Part shown: in pieces, positions 8,265 to 17,531 of the stretch | Layout: each line of letters begins with the position of its first letter | How positions within the stretch are numbered: position 1 is the stretch's first letter | NCBI GenBank assembly: GCA_041736625.1 | Contig: JBGSTG010000020.1 | Span: 1-64,000, forward strand | Direction: 5' to 3' | Length of the DNA stretch: 64,000 nt | DNA from: M3007 sp041736625 | Lineage (GTDB): Bacteria; Bacteroidota; Bacteroidia; Chitinophagales; Saprospiraceae | The notes under the pieces: generated by a model | Seen by the model: the letters and a program-made list of their open reading frames with translations, nothing else | Database searches by the model: none | What the model was told of the DNA's origin: nothing | Made by a program: the position numbers and the translations under genes

Positions 8265-8702
8265 TCAGGGCAACACCACGGTGTCCATCCAGTACAAGCC
8301 AATCCGGCGCATGACCTCGAGCAGTTGTTCGAAAGAGGAAGGTTTGACGATGAAGGAGTTGGCGCCCAGCCGGTACAACTCGCGGATTTCGTCGGGCGAT
8401 TTGCTGGTAGAGAACACAACAACCGGAATGGGCTGGAAGACGGAATCGGCTTTGATTTCGGCCAGAACCGACTTTCCGTCCTTTTTGGGCATGTTCAAGT
8501 CCAGCAGAATGACGCCCGGCAGTTGGTGTTGCCCGCTGTGCCGTCCGGTTTTGGCGAGAAACGCAAGCAGGTCGAGGCCGTCTTCTACAAACAAAATACG
8601 CCCTTTGATGCCGCTTTCCTCAAAGGCCGAGCGGAGCAGGAAGCGGTCGTCGGCGTCGTCGTCGGCGACCAGCAAGATGGGATTGTCCTTGGTGTTAGAC
8701 AT
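8265..8702 (-). CDS. Response regulator, Rcp1-like single receiver
   Basis: This 145-residue receiver is of the type paired with phytochrome-like kinases. It has an extended acidic start (VADDDADDRFLL), phosphoacceptor Asp68 in LLDLNMPKKDG, switch Ser in VVVFSTS, and Lys in FIVKPSS. It has no output domain. Its ATG (8702-8700) shares one base with the TGA of the upstream CHASE3 kinase (TGATG), so the two are translationally coupled and almost certainly function as a pair. Confidence 0.92.
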   Translation of the reverse strand: MSNTKDNPILLVADDDADDRFLLRSAFEESGIKGRILFVEDGLDLLAFLAKTGRHSGQHQLPGVILLDLNMPKKDGKSVLAEIKADSVFQPIPVVVFSTSKSPDEIRELYRLGANSFIVKPSSFEQLLEVMRRIGLYWMDTVVLP

Positions 8703-10120
8703 CAAGATTGTTCATTGAAGATGGGCAAATATACGTAGAATGCGCTGCCTTTACCCGGCTCACTCCAGGCTTCAAGGTAGCCGTCGTGGCGTTCCACAAT
8801 TTTTTTGCAAATAGACAGGCCTATTCCGGACCCCTCGTATTCGCTTTTGTTGTGCAGCCGCTGGAAGATGGTGAAAATTTTGTCTTTATACGTCATATCG
8901 AAGCCGACGCCGTTGTCGGCAAATTCGATGCAACAGAAATCCTTTTCGGCGTCGCCTTTCCGGGCCGGCTGAAAGGTTCGCCCTTTTACGACCTTGAAAC
9001 GCACGTCGACCACGGGAATTTGGCCCGGCCGCGCGAATTTCAGGCTGTTGCTCAACAAATTGGCGAACACCTGGTGGAGCTGCGTAGGCCGGCCCTTCAC
9101 TTTGGGCAGCGACTTGGGCAGGCGCACCAGCGCCGCCTGGCGGCGAATGGCATCGGAGTATTCGTCGAGCACCCCGTCGAGCACCCTGCGCAGGTTGACG
9201 GGTACGAACGGCTGCTCTTCGCCGCGGCTGATGAGGCGGGAAAAGCTCAGGAGGTCATCGATCAGCGTCTGCATGTGTCCCGCCGAATGTTGCATCCGCT
9301 CCACGATAAACCGGGCGTCCTCGGGCAATTCGGCGCTGTACTTGTGCTGCAACCGGTCGCCGAACGTGCGCAGTTTGCGCAACGGCTCCTGCAGGTCATG
9401 CGAGGCGACGTAGGCGAACTGCTCGAGTTCCTGGTTCGACAACTTCAACTCCTCGATTTTTCGCTCCAGGAAAGTCTGGTATTTCTGCCGCACCCGCAAC
9501 TCGCGAAAAATCATGAAAAAGGTGGCCCCAAACATGATAACCGCCAGGGTCGACAACAGAAAGAGGTATCGGGGCGTCTCCCGCGTCAGCGAGTTCATAT
9601 AGTATTCATGGCGGGAAAGCAGCCGTGTTTCCGCCTTTTTTATGTCGTCAACCACTTGCCGGGCGCTGTCCATCACCACTTTTTCGGACTGCAAGACGCC
9701 GATAAGGGTGTCATTCGTGAGCGACACCGCCCACGAAAGCGGCGAAGTGCTGTCCATCAGCGTGTACCGCAACTCCACCAGCTGAATCAGTTGATTGATC
9801 TGGGTTTCGTATTCCGGCTTGACGGCGGTGAGGCTTTCCAGTTCGTTGATGGCCTTTGCCCTTTCATCGGAAGCCCGGAAGTAAGGTTGCAGAAAATACG
9901 CGCTTTTGGTGATCAAAAAACCCCTTTGGGCGCTTTCGGCGTCTTTCAGGTTGGAAATGAGCGATTCGGTTTTAAATAAAAATTTATTGGTTTGTTCCAA
10001 CCGGTCGGCGTATTGAACCAACTCGCGCAAATTCAAAAAAGACGTCAGTACCAACAAAAACAACACCAGCGCCACCCCGACGAGTATCGGGTACAGCCAT
10101 ATTAGAAACTCCTTCCGCAT
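8702..10120 (-). CDS. CHASE3-domain sensor histidine kinase
   Basis: This is a 472-residue membrane sensor kinase. TM1 is at about 8-30. A periplasmic helical CHASE3 domain (about 38-178) contains DAESAQRGFLITKSAYFLQPY, and TM2 is at about 186-206. A DHp domain follows with SHDLQEPLRKL (His241), then an HATPase domain with the N box NLLSNSLKFA, G1 DNGVGFD and G2 GSGIGLSICKK. The DHp belongs to the group that partners Rcp1-type receivers, matching the coupled downstream gene. It diverges from the sigma-54 activator across a 103-bp interval. Confidence 0.93.
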   Translation of the reverse strand: MRKEFLIWLYPILVGVALVLFLLVLTSFLNLRELVQYADRLEQTNKFLFKTESLISNLKDAESAQRGFLITKSAYFLQPYFRASDERAKAINELESLTAVKPEYETQINQLIQLVELRYTLMDSTSPLSWAVSLTNDTLIGVLQSEKVVMDSARQVVDDIKKAETRLLSRHEYYMNSLTRETPRYLFLLSTLAVIMFGATFFMIFRELRVRQKYQTFLERKIEELKLSNQELEQFAYVASHDLQEPLRKLRTFGDRLQHKYSAELPEDARFIVERMQHSAGHMQTLIDDLLSFSRLISRGEEQPFVPVNLRRVLDGVLDEYSDAIRRQAALVRLPKSLPKVKGRPTQLHQVFANLLSNSLKFARPGQIPVVDVRFKVVKGRTFQPARKGDAEKDFCCIEFADNGVGFDMTYKDKIFTIFQRLHNKSEYEGSGIGLSICKKIVERHDGYLEAWSEPGKGSAFYVYLPIFNEQS

Positions 10121-10152
10121 AACCGAAATGGTTTAAATTCGAAACGACAAAG

Positions 10153-10170
10153 TGTGGATTTTTCTCCACA
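10153..10170. promoter_or_regulatory. Dyad in the divergent kinase/activator interval
   Basis: TGTGGA (10153-10158), a 6-nt spacer, then TCCACA (10165-10170) is a perfect 6-bp dyad. It lies between the divergent CHASE3 kinase and sigma-54 activator genes. An imperfect TATATTTC -7 box follows at 10187. It could be an operator controlling both directions. Confidence 0.35.
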
Positions 10171-10223
10171 AATCCAATAACTTCACTATATTTCGGCCCT
10201 CATCCGATTTTCAAGGCAAATCA

Positions 10224-11633
10224 ATGGCCAAAATACTTATAATTGATGACGATACGGACATTTGCCTGCTCCTGGATCGATTTTTAACACGTAAAGGACA
10301 CGTAGTGACGACGGCGCACACGGGCCAGGGTGGGTTGACCCTGCTGGAACGGGAACGCCCCGATTTGGTCATGACGGACTTCCGGCTGGGCGACATGGAG
10401 GGCAGCGAGGTACTGCAGCGCATCAAAGAGAAGCTTCCGGAAGTGCCCGTGCTCATCATTACAGGGTATTCGGACATCCGGGTTGCCGTAAACGTCATGA
10501 AACAAGGGGCTTTTGACTACATTACCAAGCCCATCCTGCCCGACGAGATTGTGCTGACCATCGACAAGGCCTTGCTCTCCCGCGGGCTGAAGTCCGAACG
10601 GCCCGCCCGGCCCATCGGGCGCACACCCCAGCTCGAGGGGCCCGGGCAGGAGCGCTACATCATGGGGGTCAGCGCCAGTGCGCGTGAGTTTTTTCGGCAA
10701 ATAGACCTGGTGGCGCCCACCACTTTCAGCGTGATCATTTACGGCGAGAGCGGCTCGGGCAAAGAGTCGGTCGCGCGGCTCATTCACGACAAAAGTCCGC
10801 GACGGAACAAACCGTTTGTGGCCATGGACTGCGGGGCCATTTCCAAAGAGCTGGCCAACAGCGAGCTCTTCGGCCACGAAAAAGGCTCGTTTACCGGCGC
10901 CATGCAGACCAAAATCGGTCATTTTGAAATGGCCAACGGTGGCACCCTGCTGCTCGACGAAGTGGCCAACCTGCCTTACGATGTGCAGGTGGCGTTGCTG
11001 CGCGTGGTGCAGGAGCGCAACCTGCGGCGCATCGGCGGCGCGCGCGAGATTGAGATCGACGTACGGATCATCGTCGCTTCCAACGAACGCCTTTCCGATG
11101 CCTGCCGCAGCGGACGCTTTCGCGAAGACCTCTACCACCGGTTCAATGAGTTCAGCCTGGAGGTGCCGCCCTTGCGTGCGCGCAGGGAAGACATCATGCT
11201 GTTTGCCCGGTTCTTTCTCAAACAAACCGCAGCGGAACTGCACAAGGACGTGCTCGACTTCGAACCGGAAGTGGAACGCATTTTCCTCCGATACCCCTGG
11301 TACGGCAACGTGCGTGAAATGCGGAACGTGGTCAAGCGCGCAACCCTGCTCACCGACGGGCCGCTCGTGCAAGCCAAAGCCCTCCCTTTCGAGATCATCC
11401 ATTTCGACAAAACCGGCATCGCTGAAATGGACGACCGGATGCCCCCCGCCGGCGCCGACACAACAGGGCCCGCAGAAATTTCGGCCCTGAAAAATGCCGC
11501 GCACACCGCCGAGTTCGACGTTATTCTGCGCACCCTGAAGGAAACCCGTTTCAACAAAAGCAAAACAGCAAGATTGCTGGGTATCGACCGTAAAACGCTG
11601 TATAACAAGCTAAAACAATACAATATTGAATAG
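10224..11633 (+). CDS. NtrC-family sigma-54-dependent response regulator
   Basis: The 469-residue activator has three domains. The receiver (1-120) has Asp52 in LVMTDFRLGD. The AAA+ domain (about 150-375) has Walker A GESGSGKE (about 174-181), the sigma-54-contacting loop as GSFTGA, and Walker B GGTLLLDEVA. The C-terminal Fis-type helix-turn-helix reads NKSKTARLLGIDRKTLYNKL. All parts needed to activate RNA polymerase with sigma-54 are present. ATG 10224 fits the receiver start. The next kinase gene begins inside its last codons, so it is in an operon with two kinases that are likely phosphodonors. Confidence 0.95.
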   Translation: MAKILIIDDDTDICLLLDRFLTRKGHVVTTAHTGQGGLTLLERERPDLVMTDFRLGDMEGSEVLQRIKEKLPEVPVLIITGYSDIRVAVNVMKQGAFDYITKPILPDEIVLTIDKALLSRGLKSERPARPIGRTPQLEGPGQERYIMGVSASAREFFRQIDLVAPTTFSVIIYGESGSGKESVARLIHDKSPRRNKPFVAMDCGAISKELANSELFGHEKGSFTGAMQTKIGHFEMANGGTLLLDEVANLPYDVQVALLRVVQERNLRRIGGAREIEIDVRIIVASNERLSDACRSGRFREDLYHRFNEFSLEVPPLRARREDIMLFARFFLKQTAAELHKDVLDFEPEVERIFLRYPWYGNVREMRNVVKRATLLTDGPLVQAKALPFEIIHFDKTGIAEMDDRMPPAGADTTGPAEISALKNAAHTAEFDVILRTLKETRFNKSKTARLLGIDRKTLYNKLKQYNIE

Positions 11634-12597
11634 TCAGGCCCTCGATTTCGCCCGCCTGCTCTTTCCTGCCCGGCAAAACGATGCCCTGTGCCGGGAAGCG
11701 GTACTCCCCGACCCGCCCTGGCCCGGTTTTGAAAACGCCGTTGGCCAACCGGCCTCGGCGCTCCTGCCCGAAGACTGGCTCAGCCACGACGTGTTCACCT
11801 GGAAATGCCGCCGCCGGCGCCTGCTCGGCTCGGTGGCCCCCGCTCCCGACGGCGCGCTCACCGTTACGCTGATCGACTCCGGCAGCTGGCTCGAAGACCG
11901 GCTCAGGCAGGAGGTGGATGCGTTTGCCTACAAAGCCGCTCACGACCTGCAGGAGCCGCTGCGCAAAATCAATGCTTTCGGCGAACGCCTGAGCGCAGCG
12001 TACCAAAGCCAGTTGCAGGGCGACGGCGCCCTGTTCATCGAGCGCATGCAGGCCGCCACCGCGCGCATGCAGGCCATGCTCGACGGGCTGCTGGACTACA
12101 GCCGGGCCGCCCATGTGGTCCACGAACACCCGTACCCGTCACTGGATGATGCTGCCCGCGCCGCCTGGCAGGCCGTTCGTCCGCAGACCCACGAGGCAAC
12201 GCTCGACTTGCCGCCGGACAGCCTGCCCGCAGCGGCGCACCACGCAGGCGCCCTGCACCCGGTGTTTCTCCTGCTGTTCCAAAACGCCGTCAAATTCAAA
12301 GCGCCGGACAGGCCCCTGCGCGTATCGGTATCGGCGACCCGGACCGGCGACCGGCACACCATTGCCGTGCGCGACAACGGGATCGGGTTTGATCCCGCCC
12401 ATGCAGAACGCATATTTCAACTGTTTGAACGTTTACATGGCGTTAGCGCCTATCCGGGCGCGGGCATGGGGCTGGCCATCGCCCGCAAACGGGTGGAGGC
12501 TCTGGGCGGCGCCCTGTGGGCCGACGGCCAGGAGAACGAGGGCGCCACCTTTTTTATTGACCTGCCGGCCGTGCCGGCAACCGAAAGCAATACATGA
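11626..12597 (+). CDS. Soluble histidine kinase
   Basis: This protein of about 323 residues has no membrane segment. A poorly conserved N-terminal region of about 95 residues is followed by DHp AAHDLQEPLRKI (His106) and an HATPase domain with N box FQNAVKFK, G1 DNGIGFD and G2 GAGMGLAIARK. The only usable starts are a TTG at 11626, overlapping the end of the sigma-54 activator, or a GTG well inside, so the exact N-terminus is uncertain. Its stop overlaps the next ATG (ATGA). The tight overlaps place it between the activator and the receiver-PAS-kinase in one operon. Confidence 0.85.
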   Translation: MNSQALDFARLLFPARQNDALCREAVLPDPPWPGFENAVGQPASALLPEDWLSHDVFTWKCRRRRLLGSVAPAPDGALTVTLIDSGSWLEDRLRQEVDAFAYKAAHDLQEPLRKINAFGERLSAAYQSQLQGDGALFIERMQAATARMQAMLDGLLDYSRAAHVVHEHPYPSLDDAARAAWQAVRPQTHEATLDLPPDSLPAAAHHAGALHPVFLLLFQNAVKFKAPDRPLRVSVSATRTGDRHTIAVRDNGIGFDPAHAERIFQLFERLHGVSAYPGAGMGLAIARKRVEALGGALWADGQENEGATFFIDLPAVPATESNT

Positions 12598-14033
12598 AAC
12601 GCAACATTGCCCTCTTACTGGTGGAAGATGACGAGGACGACTACCTCCTGTTCTCCGCCATCCTCAAGGCGATTAAAAGCCAAACGTTCGAGCTCACCTG
12701 GGCACAAACATACGAGGAGGCCCTGAAAAGGGTGAGTGATGCGTCGTTCGACATATGCTTCATCGACTACCGGCTGGGCGCACATACCGGACACGAGTTG
12801 CTCCGTGCCGCCCGCGACATGCAGTTAACCACCCCCCTTATCCTGCTGACCGGCAAGGGAGACCTGAAAGTGGATCAGGAAGCCATGCGCCTCGGCGCCA
12901 CCGATTACCTGGTAAAAAGCGACCTGCAACCCGAAATCGTGGAGCGCAGCATACGCTATGCCATCGAACGCGCAACCGTGCTCAAAGCGCTCTCGGAAAG
13001 CGAACGCAAGTTCAGAAGCATGTACGAAAGCTCCATCGATGCCATTTACCTCATCGACGTCAGGAGCCGGTTCGTGGATGCCAACCCTTCCGCCCTCCGT
13101 TTGCTGGGGCTTTCGCGGGACACCTTGCCCAAACTGACCCTGGCCGGCTATTTCGCGGATGAAAATGCCCGTATCGTATTCCTCGGCGCGCTGCTGGAAC
13201 AAACCGAACTCTCCAATTTTGAAACCCGGTTGCAACTGCCGTCCGGCGAATTGCGCGATGTGCTCATCACCTGCTCTCTGCACTCCCCGTCGAGCCAAAA
13301 AGAGCCGCTTTTCCAGGGTTTCATACACGACATCACCCAGCGAAAAAAAGCAGAGCAAGCCCTGCGCATCGCCGAGCAACTCGCCGCATCCGGCAGGTTT
13401 GTACGCATGCTCGGACATGAGATCCGAAACCCCCTGACCAATATTACCCTTGCGGTTGAACAAATGCAGGCTGAAGCGCCAAATCCGGACCACGAATTGT
13501 ACTTCGACATCATTCTGCGAAACAGCCAACGCATAGGCCAACTGCTCAGCTACCTGCTGCAGACATCCAGCCCCTCCTACGTGGAACGAAAACCCTGCAC
13601 GCCGGAACAAATTCTGGAAGGCGCCCTGGAACGAGCCAAAGACCGCATCGCGCTCAAGGGCATACAGATAGAGCGCGCTTACGAAACACCGCTCGGAATG
13701 GTTTCGGTCGACATGGACAAAATGGTCATGGCCGTACTCAACTTGCTGCTCAACGGCATCGAAGCGGTGGATGAAGGCTCGGGAATGTTGTGGGTGAGCG
13801 CCGTCTGTCAGGAGCACGAATGCCTGTTGCAGGTGCGGGACAATGGAAAGGGCATCACACCCGAACACCTGCCCCGTATTTTTGAACCCTACTATTCCGG
13901 AAAGCCCAACGGCATGGGGCTGGGGCTCGCCACCGCCCAAAACATCGTGCAATCGCACGGCGGCCGCCTCGAAGTGCATTCCGAACCCGGTATGGGCGCC
14001 GCTTTCAGCATCCATCTTCCCAGACACAGTTGA
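12594..14033 (+). CDS. Receiver-PAS-histidine kinase (response regulator/kinase fusion)
   Basis: The 479-residue cytoplasmic protein has an N-terminal receiver (1-125) with Asp58 in FDICFIDYRLG. A PAS domain follows (about 135-255, SERKFRSMYESSIDAIYLID) and then a C-terminal kinase. His275 lies in GHEIRNPLTN, the N box is LNLLLNGIEA, and G1 and G2 are DNGKGI and GMGLGLATAQN. Receiver-first order suggests it is itself switched by an upstream kinase, probably the overlapping soluble kinase, and passes the signal on through its own DHp. ATG 12594 overlaps the preceding TGA by the ATGA junction. It is the last gene of the activator operon. Confidence 0.93.
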   Translation: MKRNIALLLVEDDEDDYLLFSAILKAIKSQTFELTWAQTYEEALKRVSDASFDICFIDYRLGAHTGHELLRAARDMQLTTPLILLTGKGDLKVDQEAMRLGATDYLVKSDLQPEIVERSIRYAIERATVLKALSESERKFRSMYESSIDAIYLIDVRSRFVDANPSALRLLGLSRDTLPKLTLAGYFADENARIVFLGALLEQTELSNFETRLQLPSGELRDVLITCSLHSPSSQKEPLFQGFIHDITQRKKAEQALRIAEQLAASGRFVRMLGHEIRNPLTNITLAVEQMQAEAPNPDHELYFDIILRNSQRIGQLLSYLLQTSSPSYVERKPCTPEQILEGALERAKDRIALKGIQIERAYETPLGMVSVDMDKMVMAVLNLLLNGIEAVDEGSGMLWVSAVCQEHECLLQVRDNGKGITPEHLPRIFEPYYSGKPNGMGLGLATAQNIVQSHGGRLEVHSEPGMGAAFSIHLPRHS

Positions 14034-14089
14034 ACCCCTGTTTTGTTACCTCCATTTTCGGGTATTTTATCCCACATTGCACCCCATTG

Positions 14090-14116
14090 TGTAGAATTTT
14101 TTCTACAATATTTTGC
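14090..14116 (+). terminator. Hairpin terminator after the signalling operon
   Basis: TGTAGAA (14090-14096), a TTTT loop, then TTCTACA (14101-14107) form a 7-bp stem, followed by ATATTTTG. It is placed 57 bp after the kinase stop codon. The stem is AT-rich and moderate in strength. Confidence 0.45.
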
Positions 14117-14212
14117 TTTTAAAATGCTTGTACGACAGCAAAATCAGAAGAATTTTTTATTATAAATTATTAAAATTTAATTACTTATGATTAAAATTCC
14201 ACAACTGCTGCT

Positions 14213-14634
14213 TACCAATGGGTATTTGGTACGAATTTGTTACCTCTAAAAGTACGCGTGAAGCAACTTCACCCGCTTTACAGGTTTTCGCAAAAGAGTG
14301 GTAGTAATTCTAATAGGGGCTTGTTCGCCTTGGTTAAGCAACCAAACGTGGTGGCAGCAAGTAGCCACACTGGCAGGTGTGGCGCGGACGGCTCCTGTTT
14401 TTTTCGACAACTAAACCGAGTCCTTATAAAGCCGGCACATTCATCACCCTTGTCGGCTTGTTTTAAAAGCACTAAACCGTTTTTACCCATAATCTTCATG
14501 GTGTGCTCAAAACACGCATTTTGTGCACATACTGGTTTAAAACAGGCAACCTTTATAATCCATCAACCGGCAACAGCATGCGATAGAGGACATTATAGAT
14601 GTCTGAACAAATGCTTGTTGCCGGTTCTTTTTTT
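14213..14634 (+). ncRNA. Candidate structured RNA / long leader upstream of the DEAD-like gene
   Basis: This stretch has at least seven stem-loops. They are TACCAA/TTGGTA (14213-14231); GTGAAG caa CTTCAC (14258-14272); TTGGTT aagc AACCAA (14330-14345); a 7-bp GCCACAC/GTGTGGC stem (14364-14383) followed by seven T at 14398-14404; a 9-bp stem with one G-U (14429-14437/14451-14459) followed by TTTT; two 5-bp helices flanking a T-T mismatch (14502-14529); and the last stem, 14565-14579/14611-14626, which ends in seven T. GTGGC at 14351-14355 can also pair with GCCAC at 14364-14368, an alternative to the 7-bp stem, as in attenuators. The interval is open in the frame of the next gene but reads as Cys-rich noise. 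It matches no RNA family I know. Confidence 0.4.
14565..14634 (+). terminator. Strong intrinsic terminator-like hairpin
   Basis: The stem AACCGGCAACA-GCAT (14565-14579) pairs with 14611-14626, leaving one bulged A. Its loop carries a nested GACAT/ATGTC hairpin, and a C plus seven T follow (14628-14634). It is the most convincing intrinsic terminator in the leader, 17 bp before a TACCTTTG promoter box. It could end a small RNA or attenuate read-through into the DEAD-like gene. Confidence 0.55.
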
Positions 14635-14650
14635 ATATGTTTGTATGTTG

Positions 14651-14658
14651 TACCTTTG
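14651..14658 (+). promoter_or_regulatory. Bacteroidota -7 element (TACCTTTG)
   Basis: TACCTTTG matches TAnnTTTG exactly. It lies just after the strong terminator-like hairpin and about 170 bp before the start of the DEAD-like gene. The -33 position is a T-run rather than TTG. It would give the gene a promoter independent of the structured region. Confidence 0.45.
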
Positions 14659-14827
14659 CAGGGCCGAATGGTTGACGCATGCCTCAACGCGGAAATTGAC
14701 ATACGGGAATTGGGATAGTCAAAAATCATTTACCAATGCCAATAACGCAACGCCTTCTGTGGAAAAAACAGGCGAGGGGAGGGAAACATGCAAACCGTTA
14801 CCGGGTTTAACCTTTTTCTTCTACTGC

Positions 14828-16510
14828 ATGACTGCTTACCAGTTGCTGGGTCTGAACAAACCGTTTGTTCAGGGCCTTGCCGAAATGGGGATCGAACACC
14901 CTACTTACGCACAAACACAATTTATTCCCGCCGCATCCCGAAATGACAGCAACATTATTGCTGTCCTGAAAGGCGAATCTGTTTACCACGACGTCTACGG
15001 GCTATCCTTGCTCAACGGGATGGATGCGCAGAAGGCGAGTTTACAGGGCATAGTCCTGTGCAATACCCGTGAACAATGCAACCAGGTGGCGGCCGATCTG
15101 AGCAAACTGGCTACCGCCATACCGGACCTGCGCATTCTTGCGCTGCCGGGCAGCACGTCCATTGAGGAACAGGCCGAGCAGGTGCGGGGCGTGCAGGTGG
15201 TGGTCGCCTATCCGGGGCGGCTGGTCGACCTGCTGACACACGGCGCCATCAACCTGCATGAGGTGAGCCACCTGGTGCTGCACGGCGCCGACGAGTTGCT
15301 GAACGCAGGCATGCGCGAGGCCATCGACATTTTGTTTATGGCCGCCGAGCATCGCCGCGCCACCTGGATGCTCACCGCATCGGTGACCGACGAGGTGCGG
15401 GATATCATCCGGCGCTTCGCGCCCCAGGCGCGCGAGATCACCATTCACGACGTGAGCCTCGCCGGTCGAAACATCGTGCACCAGTACTACCTGTGCCGCA
15501 ACCCGCTCCGGCTCCCCGCCCTCAAGCGCCTGCTGAGCGTGGAGTACCGCTGGCGAGGGTACATCATTTGCCTGACGCGCAACGACGGGCGCGAGATCGC
15601 AGAAAAACTCAGCCTTACCGGCCTGACGGCGAGGTTTATAGACAGCGAGGTCTCTGCCGATGAGTACAACCACCTCATCGACCAGTTCACCAGCGGGCAA
15701 TGCCGCTGGCTGATCATGACCGATGTTGCGGTGCGCAGCCTGCAACTGCCACCGGTGCCCGCCATCATCCACTACGGCATTCCGTCGGTCCCCGAGGTGT
15801 ACTACCAACGCTGCCGCTTACTGTCCGACACGGACGCCGAACCCGCGTACGCCGCCGCCATCATCACCCCCAAATTCGAAGCAGACCTCATTGACGTAAG
15901 TCACCAGGTGAATGTACACCTGGAACGCACGATGATTCCTACGCCGGAAACGCTGACGGAGGCGCGATACCGCAGAGCGATGGAGCGCTATTTTAACCCG
16001 GAGCCCGTGGATGTGCCGGAGCACCTGATGGCGGAGTCGGTGAAAAACTTCAACAAGCTTACCAAGGCAGAAATTATTCAACTGATTGCCACTACGGAGT
16101 ACAGGCGCATCAGCGAAAAAGCCGCGCGCGAAACCGATCTGAATGTCATCGACACACCCGAACCCGCTGCCACGCCACCCGGTACGCCCGTCGCGACCGA
16201 AGGGGAGACCAGACGACCGCCTCCGGCCTCCGACGGTAGCAAAGACAGGCTGTTCGTCAACATCGGGCAAATGGACGGCGTGACCGAGAGCTCATTTGTG
16301 ACGCACCTGCATCGCGCCCTGGGCATTCCGCCAACGGCCATATCCAACATTGATCTGAAACGTACGCACATTCACTTCGACATTGACCCGGAATATGCAA
16401 CTATCGTTCGAAGCGAGCTTCCCAAATTTGCGGTCAAAGACCGGGCCGTGCGGGTAGACGACGCGTCGCCCGCCACGCGCGAACGTCCCCGGAAAAGCAA
16501 ACGGCGGTAA
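14828..16510 (+). CDS. Degenerate DEAD-box-like protein with DbpA RNA-binding domain
   Basis: The 560-residue protein has the order of a DEAD-box RNA helicase (two RecA-like lobes, about 1-370) plus a C-terminal DbpA-type RNA-binding domain (about 475-550, DRLFVNIGQMDGVTESSF). The Q motif survives (PTYAQTQFIP) and PGR of motif Ib remains (YPGRLVDLL). Walker A is gone: GESVYHD replaces TGxGKT. DEAD is replaced by GADE, SAT by TAS, and the arginine-rich motif VI by YQRCRLLSDT. ATP hydrolysis is therefore very unlikely. The family fold with lost catalysis suggests an RNA-binding scaffold or regulator. ATG 14828 aligns with the usual helicase start. A long structured leader precedes it and a MoxR gene follows 12 bp downstream. 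A normal helicase is encoded at 55398. Confidence 0.85.
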   Translation: MTAYQLLGLNKPFVQGLAEMGIEHPTYAQTQFIPAASRNDSNIIAVLKGESVYHDVYGLSLLNGMDAQKASLQGIVLCNTREQCNQVAADLSKLATAIPDLRILALPGSTSIEEQAEQVRGVQVVVAYPGRLVDLLTHGAINLHEVSHLVLHGADELLNAGMREAIDILFMAAEHRRATWMLTASVTDEVRDIIRRFAPQAREITIHDVSLAGRNIVHQYYLCRNPLRLPALKRLLSVEYRWRGYIICLTRNDGREIAEKLSLTGLTARFIDSEVSADEYNHLIDQFTSGQCRWLIMTDVAVRSLQLPPVPAIIHYGIPSVPEVYYQRCRLLSDTDAEPAYAAAIITPKFEADLIDVSHQVNVHLERTMIPTPETLTEARYRRAMERYFNPEPVDVPEHLMAESVKNFNKLTKAEIIQLIATTEYRRISEKAARETDLNVIDTPEPAATPPGTPVATEGETRRPPPASDGSKDRLFVNIGQMDGVTESSFVTHLHRALGIPPTAISNIDLKRTHIHFDIDPEYATIVRSELPKFAVKDRAVRVDDASPATRERPRKSKRR

Positions 16511-16522
16511 ACCCAACGATGT

Positions 16523-17518
<996 letters not shown>

Positions 17519-17531
17519 CAACCGGCAACGC

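Noticed and set aside
14371..14385. GG-N10-GC spacing resembling a sigma-54 site in the structured region
   Set aside because: The -12 element is GCGC rather than TTGC and the bases are explained by the hairpin stem.
14237..14827. In-frame open extension of about 197 codons before the DEAD-like gene
   Set aside because: It is Cys-rich with no helicase similarity, overlaps many RNA hairpins, and the helicase alignment starts at ATG 14828.
14034..14827. tRNA, tmRNA, RNase P RNA or 6S RNA in the long intergenic stretch
   Set aside because: Conserved landmarks of these RNAs (T-loop GTTCGA, tmRNA ends, RNase P GAGGAAAGTCC core) were not found by reading.
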